Positions 43,083 through 53,159 of a stretch of DNA of 64,000 nucleotides are shown here, piece after piece. The notes beneath the pieces were generated by a model that was not told the DNA's origin, ran no database searches, and worked only from the letters and a program-made list of their open reading frames with translations. The position numbers were made by a program, and so were the translations under genes. Within the stretch, counting starts at the first letter, position 1. Each line of letters opens with the position of its first letter. The stretch comes from Microglena sp. YARC (taxonomy: Eukaryota > Chlorophyta > Chlorophyceae > Chlamydomonadales > Chlamydomonadaceae): contig CM039462.1 of assembly GCA_022414725.1 (NCBI GenBank), positions 181,885,906 through 181,949,905 on the forward strand, written 5' to 3'.

Positions 43083-44640
43083 GTACGGTATCTTTCTGTG
43101 TATGTATGTATGTATGTATGTATGTATGTATGTACTAGTACAGTAGCCCGTGTGGCCGGTGGCCACACCTACTCTCACTCTCAAGACCCCCCCCCCCCCC
43201 CCCCCCCCCCAATCATAGTACGGTGCCCGTTTGGCCTTTGGCCACACCTATTTGGGGCTGGTTACATAATGGTTTACACTTTGAAGCCCCCCCTCATTCA
43301 CACACCACCACCACAAACCATTATCCGCCCCTCCCCCCTCCCCTCCTGTTGGCCACATCTGTTTTGGGCTGGGTTGCAAAACGGTTTTCTCTGCAGTGCA
43401 TGCCACTTAAAACATTGAACGGACGCATATCCCTCCCCCCACCCCACCCCCAGTTATCTCCACCCCCCCACACACCCAACCATGTACCCCACCCACAAAC
43501 ATACTCCTTATTCTTCCTGATATATTTCCTGACTCCATCCTTTATTCCCTTCCCACCCAGCCATCCCACCCAGCCCCCACCCTCTCCCCACTCTCATCCT
43601 CCCTCCTCCCTCCTACACGCACCCACCAGCACACATACTCCATATCTGCCTCCCTCTACTTCAGCTGTGGGCTTTGCCATAGCTGAAAGGCAAACGGGAC
43701 GAAGAGCATCGACAACGTTTGCGCATCATCCGACTCCGCTAAAAGCATCGGACCTGCTTCCCTGCCACCTCAGCTGTGATCGATAGTCGACCCCACTGAA
43801 AAAGCTGAACCTGCGCAATCGCGACTGTACATAACTAAAGCTTCTTCTTAGCGAGCTTGTATTCAGTTCGGCCGAAGAACAATCCTGTTCACCGCAACTG
43901 CTCCCGAAGTCAACTCAACCTGAGACTTGGAAACATCGCTAGGTTCATCCATTCAACTTTGCCGCGTGCTCGCTATAGCAAAATGCACAGCAACGACATA
44001 ATTCTCGATGCAGTGGGAAGAAGTTGCAGTCAAGTTGCTGATTTGAGATGTTCAGTCAAGTTAGGGCGAGAATACTCAGCGAAATTTTTCATTCAATCAA
44101 CTTTGATGCGTACTTGCTATGGCACAAAGCGGAGCGACATGTTTCTCAATGCAGTGGGATGAATTTGCAGTCAAGTTTGTGACATGGGATGGATGCGATT
44201 CGGACATTTCTGAGAGGTCCGCTGACTCACCACGTCACCTCCCGTTGTGCGCAGCGACAGGTCTCTTGACGCAAGGGAAAGGTCTTGCAGAGATGCAGGG
44301 GGAAAAGCTTGTAGGGAGACGAACTGCAGCGCTACCGAAATCAGGTGGATGAACTCAGGCGGGAAAAGGAGAAATCGGGCGGGATGCGCAACAGGTAGAA
44401 TACGCAGGAGGCGAAGGTTGCATAAGGCAGAATTCGCAGGAGGCCAAATCAGGCAGAAGTTGAAGCAGGAGGGATTAAAAGCCGGAATTGGCTGAGTGGG
44501 AATTGGCTGGGCGGGAAGTCGGTTATAATAAGTCGGTTACGCGATGACACCACCACGACCGCGACCACGACCACAACCACGACCACCATGATTTCTTTAT
44601 ATATATAGATGTATGTATGTATGTTACAGTCCAGAGGGCA
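43083..44640 (+). repeat. Intron 2: TATG run and scattered duplicates
   Basis: (TATG)n at 43098-43135; three copies of GGCC(T/G)(T/G)TGGCCACACCTA (43150, 43229, 43350). A poly-C run lies at 43187-43210. A two-copy 130-bp repeat at 43945-44180 shares TTCATTCAATCAACTTTG-like and ATTCTCGATGCAGTGGGA-like blocks. 44360-44480 holds GGAGGCGAA and GGCAGAA repeats. No exon is supported. Confidence 0.6.
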
Positions 44641-45447
44641 GCCAACTACTCGATTTCAGGACAAAAAAAGGAGCCCATACCAAGATCAGCTCCAGTAAAT
44701 GCTTCCTTGAGGAGGCCACTATTCCTTCAACTCTCTGCAACCTGGTTGCGGGGGTCAATTCTCCTTGAAATCCCTGCAAACTGACCCCAATCCATTGTAT
44801 TCCCCTTTCAAAACCTCCAGGACAAAATGGATCCAAGTCAAGAAGGGCTCCTGTAACCCTTGGTTGCGGGGGTCAATTCTCCTTGAAATCCCTGCAAACT
44901 GACCCCAATCCATTGTATTCCCTTTTCAAAGCCTCCAAGACAATATGGGCCCAAGTCAAAAAGGGCTCCAGTAAACCCTTCGTTTTGGGGGGTAATTCTC
45001 CTTGAAATCCCTGCAAACTGACCCCGATCCATTGTATTCCCTTTTCAAAACCTCCAGGACAAAATGGGCCCAAGTCAAGAAGGGCTCCAGTACACCCTTC
45101 GTTGCGGGGGTCAATTCTCCTTGAAATCCCTGCAAACTGACCCCAATCCATTGTATTCCCTTTTCAAAACCTCCAGGACAAAAAAGGAGCCCAGGCCAAG
45201 GAGGACTCCAGTAACTGCTTCCTTGAGGACGCCACTATTTCTTCAACTCTCTGCAACCTTGAATCAACTTCCCCTCAATTTCCCCTTGAATTCTCCAAAT
45301 CTTCTTCACATATGAATGCTTGCTCCAGTAAACGCTTCCTTGAAGAGAACAATATTCCTTCAACTCTCTACAGCCTGCAACCTGTACCTTCCCCTCAACT
45401 CCTCCACATCTTCTTCACGCACTCATACTTGCGCACACAAATTCCAG
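44641..45447 (+). repeat. Intron 2 end: copies of the exon 3 acceptor edge
   Basis: Six or seven units of 110-140 bp (about 44665, 44821, 44936, 45057, 45177 and 45325). Each carries CAAAACCTCCAG, GACAAAATGGGCCCAAGTCA and AGAAGGGCTCCAGTAA, that is the acceptor and first 30-40 nt of exon 3, followed by GGGGGTCAATTCTCCTTGAA intron sequence. Confidence 0.85.
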
Positions 45448-45633
45448 GATAAAGTGGGCCCAAGTGAAAAAGGGCTCCAGTAAACGCTTTCTTGAGGAGG
45501 AGCTGTTGGCCAGCAATGTGATTGAGTGCCTTATGTCCTTCATGACAATCCAATCCACTTCTCTGAACCTGAGCATCACTGGGGTGGCAGAGCAGGCAGC
45601 TCGACTTGTGGACGCTATTGCTGATGATACCAA
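45448..45633 (+). CDS. Large gene, exon 3
   Basis: Acceptor AAATTCCAG, 186 nt. Encodes KWAQVKKGSSKRFLEEELLA, SNVIECLMSFMTIQSTSLNL and SITGVAEQAARLVDAIADDT. Donor AA|GTGCGT. Entry needs two bases from exon 2 (TG+G = Trp) and exit leaves two (AA), matching both neighbours. Confidence 0.8.
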
Positions 45634-46130
45634 GTGCGTTCTTCTGTATTATGTGTGTTTGCTTGTTGAATGCATGTTGTACATGAAATCATGAACATTC
45701 AGTCCGCATCTATGAACACGAGCATCAGTGGGGTGGCAGAGGAGACAGCTCTACTTGTGAACGCTATTGCTGATGATACCAAGTGCGTTCTCCTGTATTT
45801 TGCGTGTTTGCTTGTTTGTTGAGTGCCTCATGTTGTCGTTCAAGAGATCAGGACCATCCAATACACATCTCTGGACCTGAGCATCACTGGGGTTGCAGAA
45901 GAGGCAGCTTGACTTGTGGACGCTATTGCTGACAATACCAGGTGCGTTCTCCTGTATAATGTTTGTTTGCCTGTTGACTGCATGTTGTTCATGAAATCAT
46001 GAACATTCAGTCCGCATCTATGAACCTGAGCATCAGTGGGGTTGCAGAGCAGGCAGCTCGACTTGTGGACGCTGTTGCTGATGATACCAAGTGCGTTCTC
46101 CTGTATTATGTGTTTTTGCCTGTTGAGTGT
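45634..46130 (+). repeat. Intron 3: three copies of the exon 3 end plus donor
   Basis: Copies at 45701-45781, 45848-45938 and 46004-46092. Each encodes SGVAEQAARLVDAVADDT-like sequence and keeps AA|GTGCGTTCTCCTGTAT or close. One has an in-frame TGA. Spacing is about 150 bp. Confidence 0.85.
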
Positions 46131-46896
46131 CTGTCACACACACACTCTCACACATACACTCACACAAACACACTATCGCACACACACTCTCACACAAACA
46201 CTCACACACACACACTATCGCACACAGACTCTCACACACACACACACACTCTCTCACACACACTCTCGCACACACACTCACACACACACTCACACACACA
46301 CTCTTGCACACACTCTCACACACATGCTCTCTCACACACACACTCACACACTCTTGCACACACACTCTTTCTCATATGCTCTTACATACACACTCACACT
46401 CTCTCACACACACTCTCACACAGATGCTCTCTCACACACACACACTCTCTCTCACACACACTCTCACACACAAGCTCTCTCCCCCCCCCCCCCCACCCCC
46501 CCCCCACACACACACTCAAACACACACAGTCACACACACACACTCTCACGCACAGACTCAAACACACACACTCACACACATGCACTCAAACACACACTCT
46601 AACACAAACAAACTCTCACACACACACTCTCACACAAACTCACTCACACACACACTCAAACACTCAAACACAGACACACTCACACACACTCTCTCACACA
46701 CACACACACTCAAACACACACACTCTCACACACGCACTCAAACACACACATGCAAACACACACACACACACACGCTGTCACCCAAACACACTCTCACTGA
46801 CACACTCAAGCACACACACACACATACACACACACTAAAACACACACATTCAAACTCACGAATGCCCCCCCCCCCCCCCCCCCCCTCCCTCTCCAG
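46131..46896 (+). repeat. (ACACTC)n microsatellite and poly-C
   Basis: CA/CT repeats of about 730 bp with poly-C at 46482-46504 and 46865-46885, directly before the exon 4 acceptor. Thr/His/Ser frames here are compositional. Confidence 0.9.
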
Positions 46897-47025
46897 CACT
46901 GAGCTTGAGGACATTGACAAGAGCCTGTTGGATGTGCGCAAGGAGCTAATTCACACAAAGGAAGATGTGGAGCAAACAGTTCCACAGGAGGACGACACAT
47001 ACAGTGCACAGGCCAGCACATACAG
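46897..47025 (+). CDS. Large gene, exon 4 (coiled-coil-like)
   Basis: Acceptor CCCTCTCCAG, 129 nt. Encodes TELEDIDKSLLDVRKELIHT, KEDVEQTVPQEDDTYSAQAS and TY. Rich in charged residues and Leu, consistent with a coiled coil. Donor AG|GTGAAG, phase 2, fits exon 5 (AG+G = Arg). Confidence 0.8.
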
Positions 47026-47454
47026 GTGAAGGTAGCGTGTGGGTATGTTGGTGTGGGTGTGCCCCCCCCCCCCCCTCCCCCCCCCCCCCCCCCCACACAC
47101 ACACACTGTGACACATACAGTGCACATGCCAGCACATAAAGGTAGGGTGAAGCTAGCGTGTTGGTGTGGGTGTGGGCCCCCCCCCACGCACACACTGTAA
47201 CACATACAGTGCACATGCCAGCACCTACAGGTAGGGTGAAGCTAGCATGTGGGTGTGGGTGTGGGCACCCCACACACACACATACAGTGCACAGGCCAGC
47301 ACCTACAGGTAGGGTGAAGCTAGCGCGTGGGTGTGGGTGTGGGTGTGCTCCCCCCCCCCCCCTCCCTCCCCCTCCCCTCCCCCCACACACTGCGACACAT
47401 ACAGTGCACAGGCCAGCACCTATAGGTAGGGTGAAGCTAGCTTGTGGGTGTGGG

Positions 47455-47494
<40 letters not shown>

Positions 47495-47570
47495 CCTCCC
47501 CCCTCCCCCCTCCCCCCCACACACTGCGACACATACAGAGCACAGGCCATCACCTACAGGAAGGGTGAAG
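47026..47570 (+). repeat. Intron 4: five copies of the exon 4 end plus donor
   Basis: CACATACAGTGCACAGGCCA, GCACCTACAG and donor GTAGGGTGAAGCTAGC repeat at about 47110, 47203, 47280, 47395 and 47528, separated by poly-C/GTGTGGG tracts of varying length. Confidence 0.85.
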
Positions 47571-49057
47571 TTAGCCCCCACTTAAGTTAGCCCCCACTTA
47601 AGTTAGCCCCCACTTACCTAAACACTAAACCCACCTAGACCCTGAGCATGAAACCGGAAACCTGGGTCATTTCACTGCCACCAACAGGAAGGGTGAAGTT
47701 AGACCCCACTTAAGTTAGCCCCCACTTAACTAGACACTAAACCCACCTAGATCCTAAACCCTAAACCCCAAAACCTTTGAATCAAATCCTAAGCCACTAA
47801 ACCCTACCCCCCCTAAAGCACCTTATGCTAACTGGGGGCTAACTTAAGTGGAGGCTAACTTACCCCCACACGCAACTGGGCTGTGGATGATGTGGTGTGT
47901 GTGTTAGGATTTGTTGTGTGTGTGTGTGTGGGGTGGGGTGGGGGGGTGGGGGGGCACACACACTGCAACACATATAGTGCACAGGAAGGGAAAAGGTAGC
48001 TAACTTCCCCCCCCACCGCACCTACAGGGCTGTGGATGATGCAGTGGGTGGATAGTGGGTATGTGTGTTCATGGGGGGGGGGGGGGGGGGGGGCTAAGTT
48101 AGCTACCTTTTCCTTACCTATACTATATAAGTGTCGCAGTGTGTGTGGGGGTTGGTGCCCCACCCCCACCCACCCACTGCATCATCCACAGCCCTGTAGG
48201 TGCAGTGGGGGGGGGAAGTTAGCTACCTTTTCCTTACCTATACTATATATGTGTCGCAGTGTGTGCCCCCCCCCCCCCCCCCCCACTGCATCACAGGGCT
48301 GTGGATGATGCACTGGGTGGGTAGTGTGTGTTTGTGGGGGTGGGGTGGGTGGGTAGATGGGGGGGGGGCACCCACCCCCACATGCACTGCGGCACATATA
48401 TTGCACAAGTAGGTAAAAGGTAGCTAACTCCCCTCCCACCACATCTACATGGCTGTGGATGATGCAGAGATGAAGTGTACAGGTCTAACTTGAGTGGGGG
48501 CTGACTTCACCCCCACCCACCCACCCACCACACCCACCGCACCGACAACATCTACATGGCTGTGGATGATGAAGAGATGAAGTGTACAGGTCTAACTTGA
48601 GTGGGGGCTGACTTCACCCCCACCCACCCACCCACCGCACCACATCTACATGGCTGTGGATGATGCAGAGATGAAGTGTACAGGTCTAACTGGAGTGGGG
48701 GCTGACTTCACCCCCACCCACCCACCCACCGCACCACATCTACATGGCTGTGGATGATGCAGAGATGAAGTGTACAGGTCTAACTTGAGTTGGGGATACC
48801 CTCCCCCCACCACCCCCCCATCCCCACCCCACCCACCGCACTGCACCCACAGGGCTGTGGATGACGCAGGGATAAAGTGTACAGATCACACACGCACGCA
48901 CACACGCTTAATTCCTAGATCTTAGGGTTTAGGGTTTAGAATCAAATCCTTAACCACTGAACCCTAAACCCCTTAAACTGAAGTCCCCTAAACTTAACCC
49001 CCCTAAAACACCTTAACTTAATTCCCCCCTGCACCTAATTCCCAACCGCACCTACAG
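47571..49057 (+). repeat. Intron 4: copies of the exon 5 acceptor edge, TTTAGGG runs
   Basis: About nine units with (CTACAG|A)GGCTGTGGATGATGCAG and AGATGAAGTGTACAGGTCTA at about 47878, 48030, 48298, 48450, 48557, 48653, 48745, 48853, plus an inverted partial copy at 48178-48200. Between them lie GTTAGCCCCCACTTAA repeats and CCTAAACCCTAAACC/TTAGGGTTTAGGG stretches (47745-47775, 48920-48940). Confidence 0.85.
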
Positions 49058-49160
49058 GGCTGTGGATGATGCCGAGATGAAGTGTACAGGTCTACGCTTG
49101 GAAAGAACTATGCTGAAAAAAAGGAGGGAGGAACTTTGGGACCAGATGGACTTCTTAGAG
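49058..49160 (+). CDS. Large gene, exon 5
   Basis: Acceptor CGCACCTACAG, 103 nt. Encodes AVDDAEMKCTGLRLERTMLK and KRREELWDQMDFLE, coiled-coil-like. Donor GTAATAAT in phase 0, which fits exon 6. Confidence 0.8.
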
Positions 49161-50363
49161 GTAATAATTATGTTAGGGGGAAGCTAGTCCGGGGTTTAGG
49201 GTTTATGGGGTTTAGGGTTGAACAGTCTCCCCCGGACTGGCTCCCTCTGGACTAGCTTCCCCCTACCAATAATTCTGGGCCGTCAGTGCCACAATTAACT
49301 ATTGAGGAAATTTGGGACCAGATGGACTTCTTGGAGGTTATCATTATGGGCTGCCAGTGCCACCATTAACTATTGAGGAAATTTGGAACCAGAAGGACTT
49401 CTTGGAGGTAATAATTCTTGGCTGTCAGTGTCACTATAAACTATTGAGGAAATTTGGGACCAGATAGACTTCTTGGAGGTAATCATCCTGGGCTAGTTTT
49501 AGGGTTTTAGGGTTTAGGGTTCGTGTTTAGGGTATCTTCTTGGAGGTTCAGGGGAATATAAATCCCTGCCACCAACATAATGCATTAAACTGCCAAACCC
49601 CTACAGTTGACCCAGCACTGACTACATTGGGTACATTAGCTGGGTACTAAGACTGCCTACATACTGGGCACCCAGACATAGGCTACACTGGGTTCATTCT
49701 CCTTCATTTGACTTGACTTGACTTCAATTCAATTCAATTCGGCTTGACTTCACTTCACTTCGACTTGACTTGACTTCAACTTGACTTGACGTGGCTTGAT
49801 TTCCGCTTGACCCTTGGGCTTGGAGGATGCCTTTTAGGGTGATTCCCTTTTGATTAGTGACCTGGGTAAAAGTGTTCATATTATTTTCCATGTTTGACTA
49901 CCAGATGCAGCCAAAGCATGCAGACCACATTGGACTAAGTTGCTCACGCTAACCAACTGCCTTGTACCACCTAAACCACCTAAACCCCTGCATTCGGCCT
50001 GACACTGGGGCCCGGAAGAAATTCAAAGCATGCTGACCACATTGGACTAAGTTGCTCATGCTAACCAACTGCCTTGTACCTTCCATACCACCAACAGAAT
50101 GCTTTAAACCACCTAAAACCCTACATTCGGCCTGCCACTGGGGCTCGGAAGAAATTCAGAGCATGCTGACCACATTGGACTAGGTTGCTCACGCTAACCA
50201 ACTGCCTTGTACCTTCCATACCACCAACAGAATGCTTTAAACCACCTAAAACCCTACATTCGGCCTGCCACTGGGGCTCGGAAGAAATTCAGAGCATGCT
50301 GACCACATTGGACTAGGTTGCTCACGCTAACCAACTGCCTTGTACCTTCCATACCACCAACAG
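49161..50363 (+). repeat. Intron 5: exon 5 end copies, then exon 6 start copies
   Basis: 49300-49480 has three copies of ATTGAGGAAATTTGGGACCA plus GATGGACTTCTTGGAG and GTAATC/GTTATC donors. 49191-49220 and 49497-49535 have TTTAGGG runs. 49690-49800 has CAATTCAATTC and TTGACTTGACTT repeats. 49980-50363 has three 122-bp units with CATACCACCAACAG, AATGCTTTAAACCACCTAAA and GGAAGAAATTC, that is the acceptor and first 60 nt of exon 6. Confidence 0.85.
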
Positions 50364-50528
50364 AATGCTTTAAACCGTTTAAACCCCTACATCCGGCCTG
50401 ACACTGGGGCCCGGAAGAAAGTAAAGATCGGAAAGCCGAACCTGGAGACATTGAGTGAGGTGTTGCTGTTTACGCAACAGCTTGCTAAACCCAGTGCAGC
50501 TACACTGAAGGGTGATGAGACTGATCAG
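50364..50528 (+). CDS. Large gene, exon 6
   Basis: Acceptor ACCACCAACAG, 165 nt (55 codons, phase 0 both ends). Encodes NALNRLNPYIRPDTGARKKV, KIGKPNLETLSEVLLFTQQL and AKPSAATLKGDETDQ. Donor GTGAGG. Its last 48 nt are repeated as exons 7 and 8. Confidence 0.8.
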
Positions 50529-50599
50529 GTGAGGTGCTCAATTTGTTTTGGAAGTAATTATATTGCTATATGGTTTTGATTATATTGTTTTATCAACAG

Positions 50600-50647
50600 A
50601 TTGCTAAACCCAGTGCACATACACTAAACGGTGGCGAGACTGATCAG
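50600..50647 (+). CDS. Large gene, exon 7 (48-nt duplicate exon)
   Basis: Acceptor TTTATCAACAG and donor GTGAGG; 48 nt encode IAKPSAHTLNGGETDQ. It is a copy of the end of exon 6, phase 0 on both sides, so including it adds 16 residues without a frame change. Confidence 0.7.
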
Positions 50648-50732
50648 GTGAGGATCTCAATTTTTTTTTGTTGTGATTGCATTGTTATTCGATTTATAAT
50701 ATATTTTTTATATTATATTGTTTTGTCAACAG

Positions 50733-50780
50733 CTTGCAAAAACCAGTGCAGCTACACTAAAGGGTGACGAGACTGACAAG
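50733..50780 (+). CDS. Large gene, exon 8 (48-nt duplicate exon)
   Basis: Acceptor TTTTGTCAACAG and donor GTGAGG; 48 nt encode LAKTSAATLKGDETDK. Like exon 7 it is symmetrical and open. These two are the clearest cases where exon-end copies could be used as real exons. Confidence 0.7.
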
Positions 50781-51511
50781 GTGAGGATTTTTTATTATAT
50801 TGTTATGTGGTTTTGATTGTATTGTTATATTGTTTTGATTGTATTGTTCTTATTCTATTTATAAATTCCAACCTCAGACAATCAAGGTTAAAGAAGAAAA
50901 AAAGATAAATACATAATATGCCCTATTACGAGGCATGAAGTTGAAGGGGCCAGCCCGTTTGCTTGCACTGGGGCCAACACAAATCATCTTATTATCATTG
51001 TCCCATTTCATGCCTGGCTACGGCATAAAATCCACAGCCACATGCTGAACGGTGGTTTCATGTTTGAATACTCGAGATCAAAGTAAAAAAATACAAATTA
51101 AGTATCATCCTCTCTTTATGTCACATTTCAGGCCTGGAGATGCCGCAAAATACACCTCAAGTGGTTTGGTTTGGTTTGGTTGGGATGCCGCAAAATACAC
51201 AGCCGCATGCTGAACAGTGGCTTCATGCTTGCATTATCAAGGTCAAAGTTTAATATACTTAAACGTTTGTTTTTTTTGTCCCATTTCAAGCCTGGAGGCG
51301 CCATAAGATACACAGCCACATGCATAAGAGTAGTTTCATGTTTAAATGATTAAGTTCAAAGTTAAATGTAGTTACATCTTATATGTATGCCCCATTTCAG
51401 GCCTGGAGGTGCCGCAAGATATACAGCTGCATGTTGAACAGTGGCTTCATGTTTAAATGATTAAGGTCAAAGTTAAATGTAGTAAGATCTTGTATTTATG
51501 CCCCATTTCAG
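50781..51511 (+). repeat. Intron 8: copies of the exon 9 acceptor edge
   Basis: Four units spaced about 110 bp (51132, 51184, 51290 and 51401), each with ATTTCAG (or a variant), GCCTGGAGGTGCCGCAARAT, ACACAGC and a partial GCATGCTGAACAGTGGCTTC, then diverging. Confidence 0.85.
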
Positions 51512-51729
51512 GCCTGGAGGTGCCGCAAAATACACAGCCGCATGCTGAACAGCGGTTTCATGCTAGCTAACGTCCGTTTGCTATCCTCCCTTGCTGACCT
51601 GCGCCAGCTGTCTGTTGAGCTGGCATCCCTAGTGGCAGGCCTGCGCCTCGCATCTCACATCGGAGGCCTCATGACAGCATGCAAGTCCAGCCTGGCAGCT
51701 GACCTGTCAGACATGCGCAGGCAGTCTGG
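51512..51729 (+). CDS. Large gene, exon 9
   Basis: Acceptor CCCATTTCAG, 218 nt, phase 0. Encodes AWRCRKIHSRMLNSGFMLAN, VRLLSSLADLRQLSVELASL, VAGLRLASHIGGLMTACKSS and LAADLSDMRRQSG, strongly helical. Donor TCTGG|GTTTGT, phase 2, joins exon 10 (GG+G = Gly). Without splicing a stop follows ten bases later (51737), so this could also be a terminal exon. Confidence 0.75.
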
Positions 51730-51992
51730 GTTTGTTTAGTTTTTCAGTTGAGGAATCCATGAAGGAACAGGATCGGGCTTTCAAGGCTCTTTCCATCAGG
51801 TACTTATACTAAGGTGTTGTTGTCAACCACGAATGTAGCTTGTCCAGTTGAGGTAGAAGACCGCTCTCTACCCGCGTACGGCAGGTTCCCTTAACACCAC
51901 GCCCCACCAGTTATCATCACCTTTTTATACTAAGGTGTCACACAGGTCACACAGGAGATTTTTCACTGGTCACACATTGGTCCTTCCAAATT

Positions 51993-52215
51993 GGGTCTCA
52001 CACATTGGGTCTCACACATTGGGTCTCACACATTGGGTCTCACACATTGGGTCTCACACATTGGGTCTCACACATTGGGTCTCACACATTGGGTCTCACA
52101 CATTGGGTCTCACACATTGGGTCTCACACATTGGGTCTCACACATTGGGTCTCACACATTGGGTCTCACACATTGGGTCTCACACATTGGGTCTCACACA
52201 TTGGGTCTCACAATT
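51993..52215 (+). repeat. 14-bp tandem repeat TGGGTCTCACACAT
   Basis: About 15 perfect units. As 14 is not a multiple of three, all frames read the same 14-residue pattern. Diverged 45-60 bp repeats with AAGGTCTCACACAGATCACA continue to about 53150. All lie in intron 9. Confidence 0.95.
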
Positions 52216-53159
52216 GCATTGGGGTCTCACAAATTGGGTCTCACACATTGGGTCTCTTTCAAGGCTCTTTCCATTAGGTGAAGTATTAGGTTTTTAGTAT
52301 AAGGTGTCACCCTTGTATGTCAACTAGAAGGTCTCATACAGATTAAATTTCTTTCAAAGATCACATTTCTTTCAAGGCTCTTTCCAGAAGGTGCAGTATT
52401 AGGTCCCACACAGTTCACACAGGGCTTTCAAGGCTCTTACTATCAGGTGCAATATTAGGAAGAGGAATGAGGCACAGGTTGGGGTCTTGAGGTCACGCAT
52501 TGGGTCTCACACATATCACACATGAGGTGTTGCACAGGTCACACATTGGGTCTCACACATATCACACATGAGGTTTTACACAGGTCACACAGGGTTTTCA
52601 TGGCTCTTTTCATGAGGTGCAGTATTAAATGTCACACAGATCACACATGAGGTTTTCCACAGGTCACACATTGGCTCACAACACATTGGGTATCACCATC
52701 AGGTGCAGTAATAGGTCCTAAACTTGAACTTGGTTACTTAGCTTCAGCCAGCAATTTGGTTGCTTGCACTCTTAGGCAGTAAAATTTTCCAGGAAAATGT
52801 AAACGTGAACAATTTTTGTCTCCATGAGGTGCAGTATTAGGTGTCACACTTGAGGTTGAACTATAAGGTCTCACACAGATCACTCTTGAGGTTTTACACA
52901 GGTCACACAGGGCTTTCAAGACTCTTACGATCAGGTACAGTATAATATCTCACACTTGAACATGAACTATATGGTCTCACACAGATCACACTTGAACATG
53001 AACTATAAGGTCTCACACAGATCACACTTGAGGTTGAACTATAAGGTCTCACACAGATCACACTTGAACTTGGACTATAAAGTCTCACACAAATCACACA
53101 TTAGATTTTGCACAGGTCACACATTGGGTCTCACACAGATCACACACATCCTCCTTTAA

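Noticed and set aside
46131..47029. Long open frames rich in Thr/His/Ser
   Set aside because: They arise from (ACACTC)n repeats; the only real coding part is exon 4 at 46897-47025.
48915..49540. Chromosome end, because of TTTAGGG motifs
   Set aside because: Runs are short, in both orientations, and flanked by exons of a continuing gene.
51993..52215. Possible CRISPR array (regular short repeat)
   Set aside because: Units of 14 bp follow each other without spacers, in a eukaryotic intron. It is a minisatellite.
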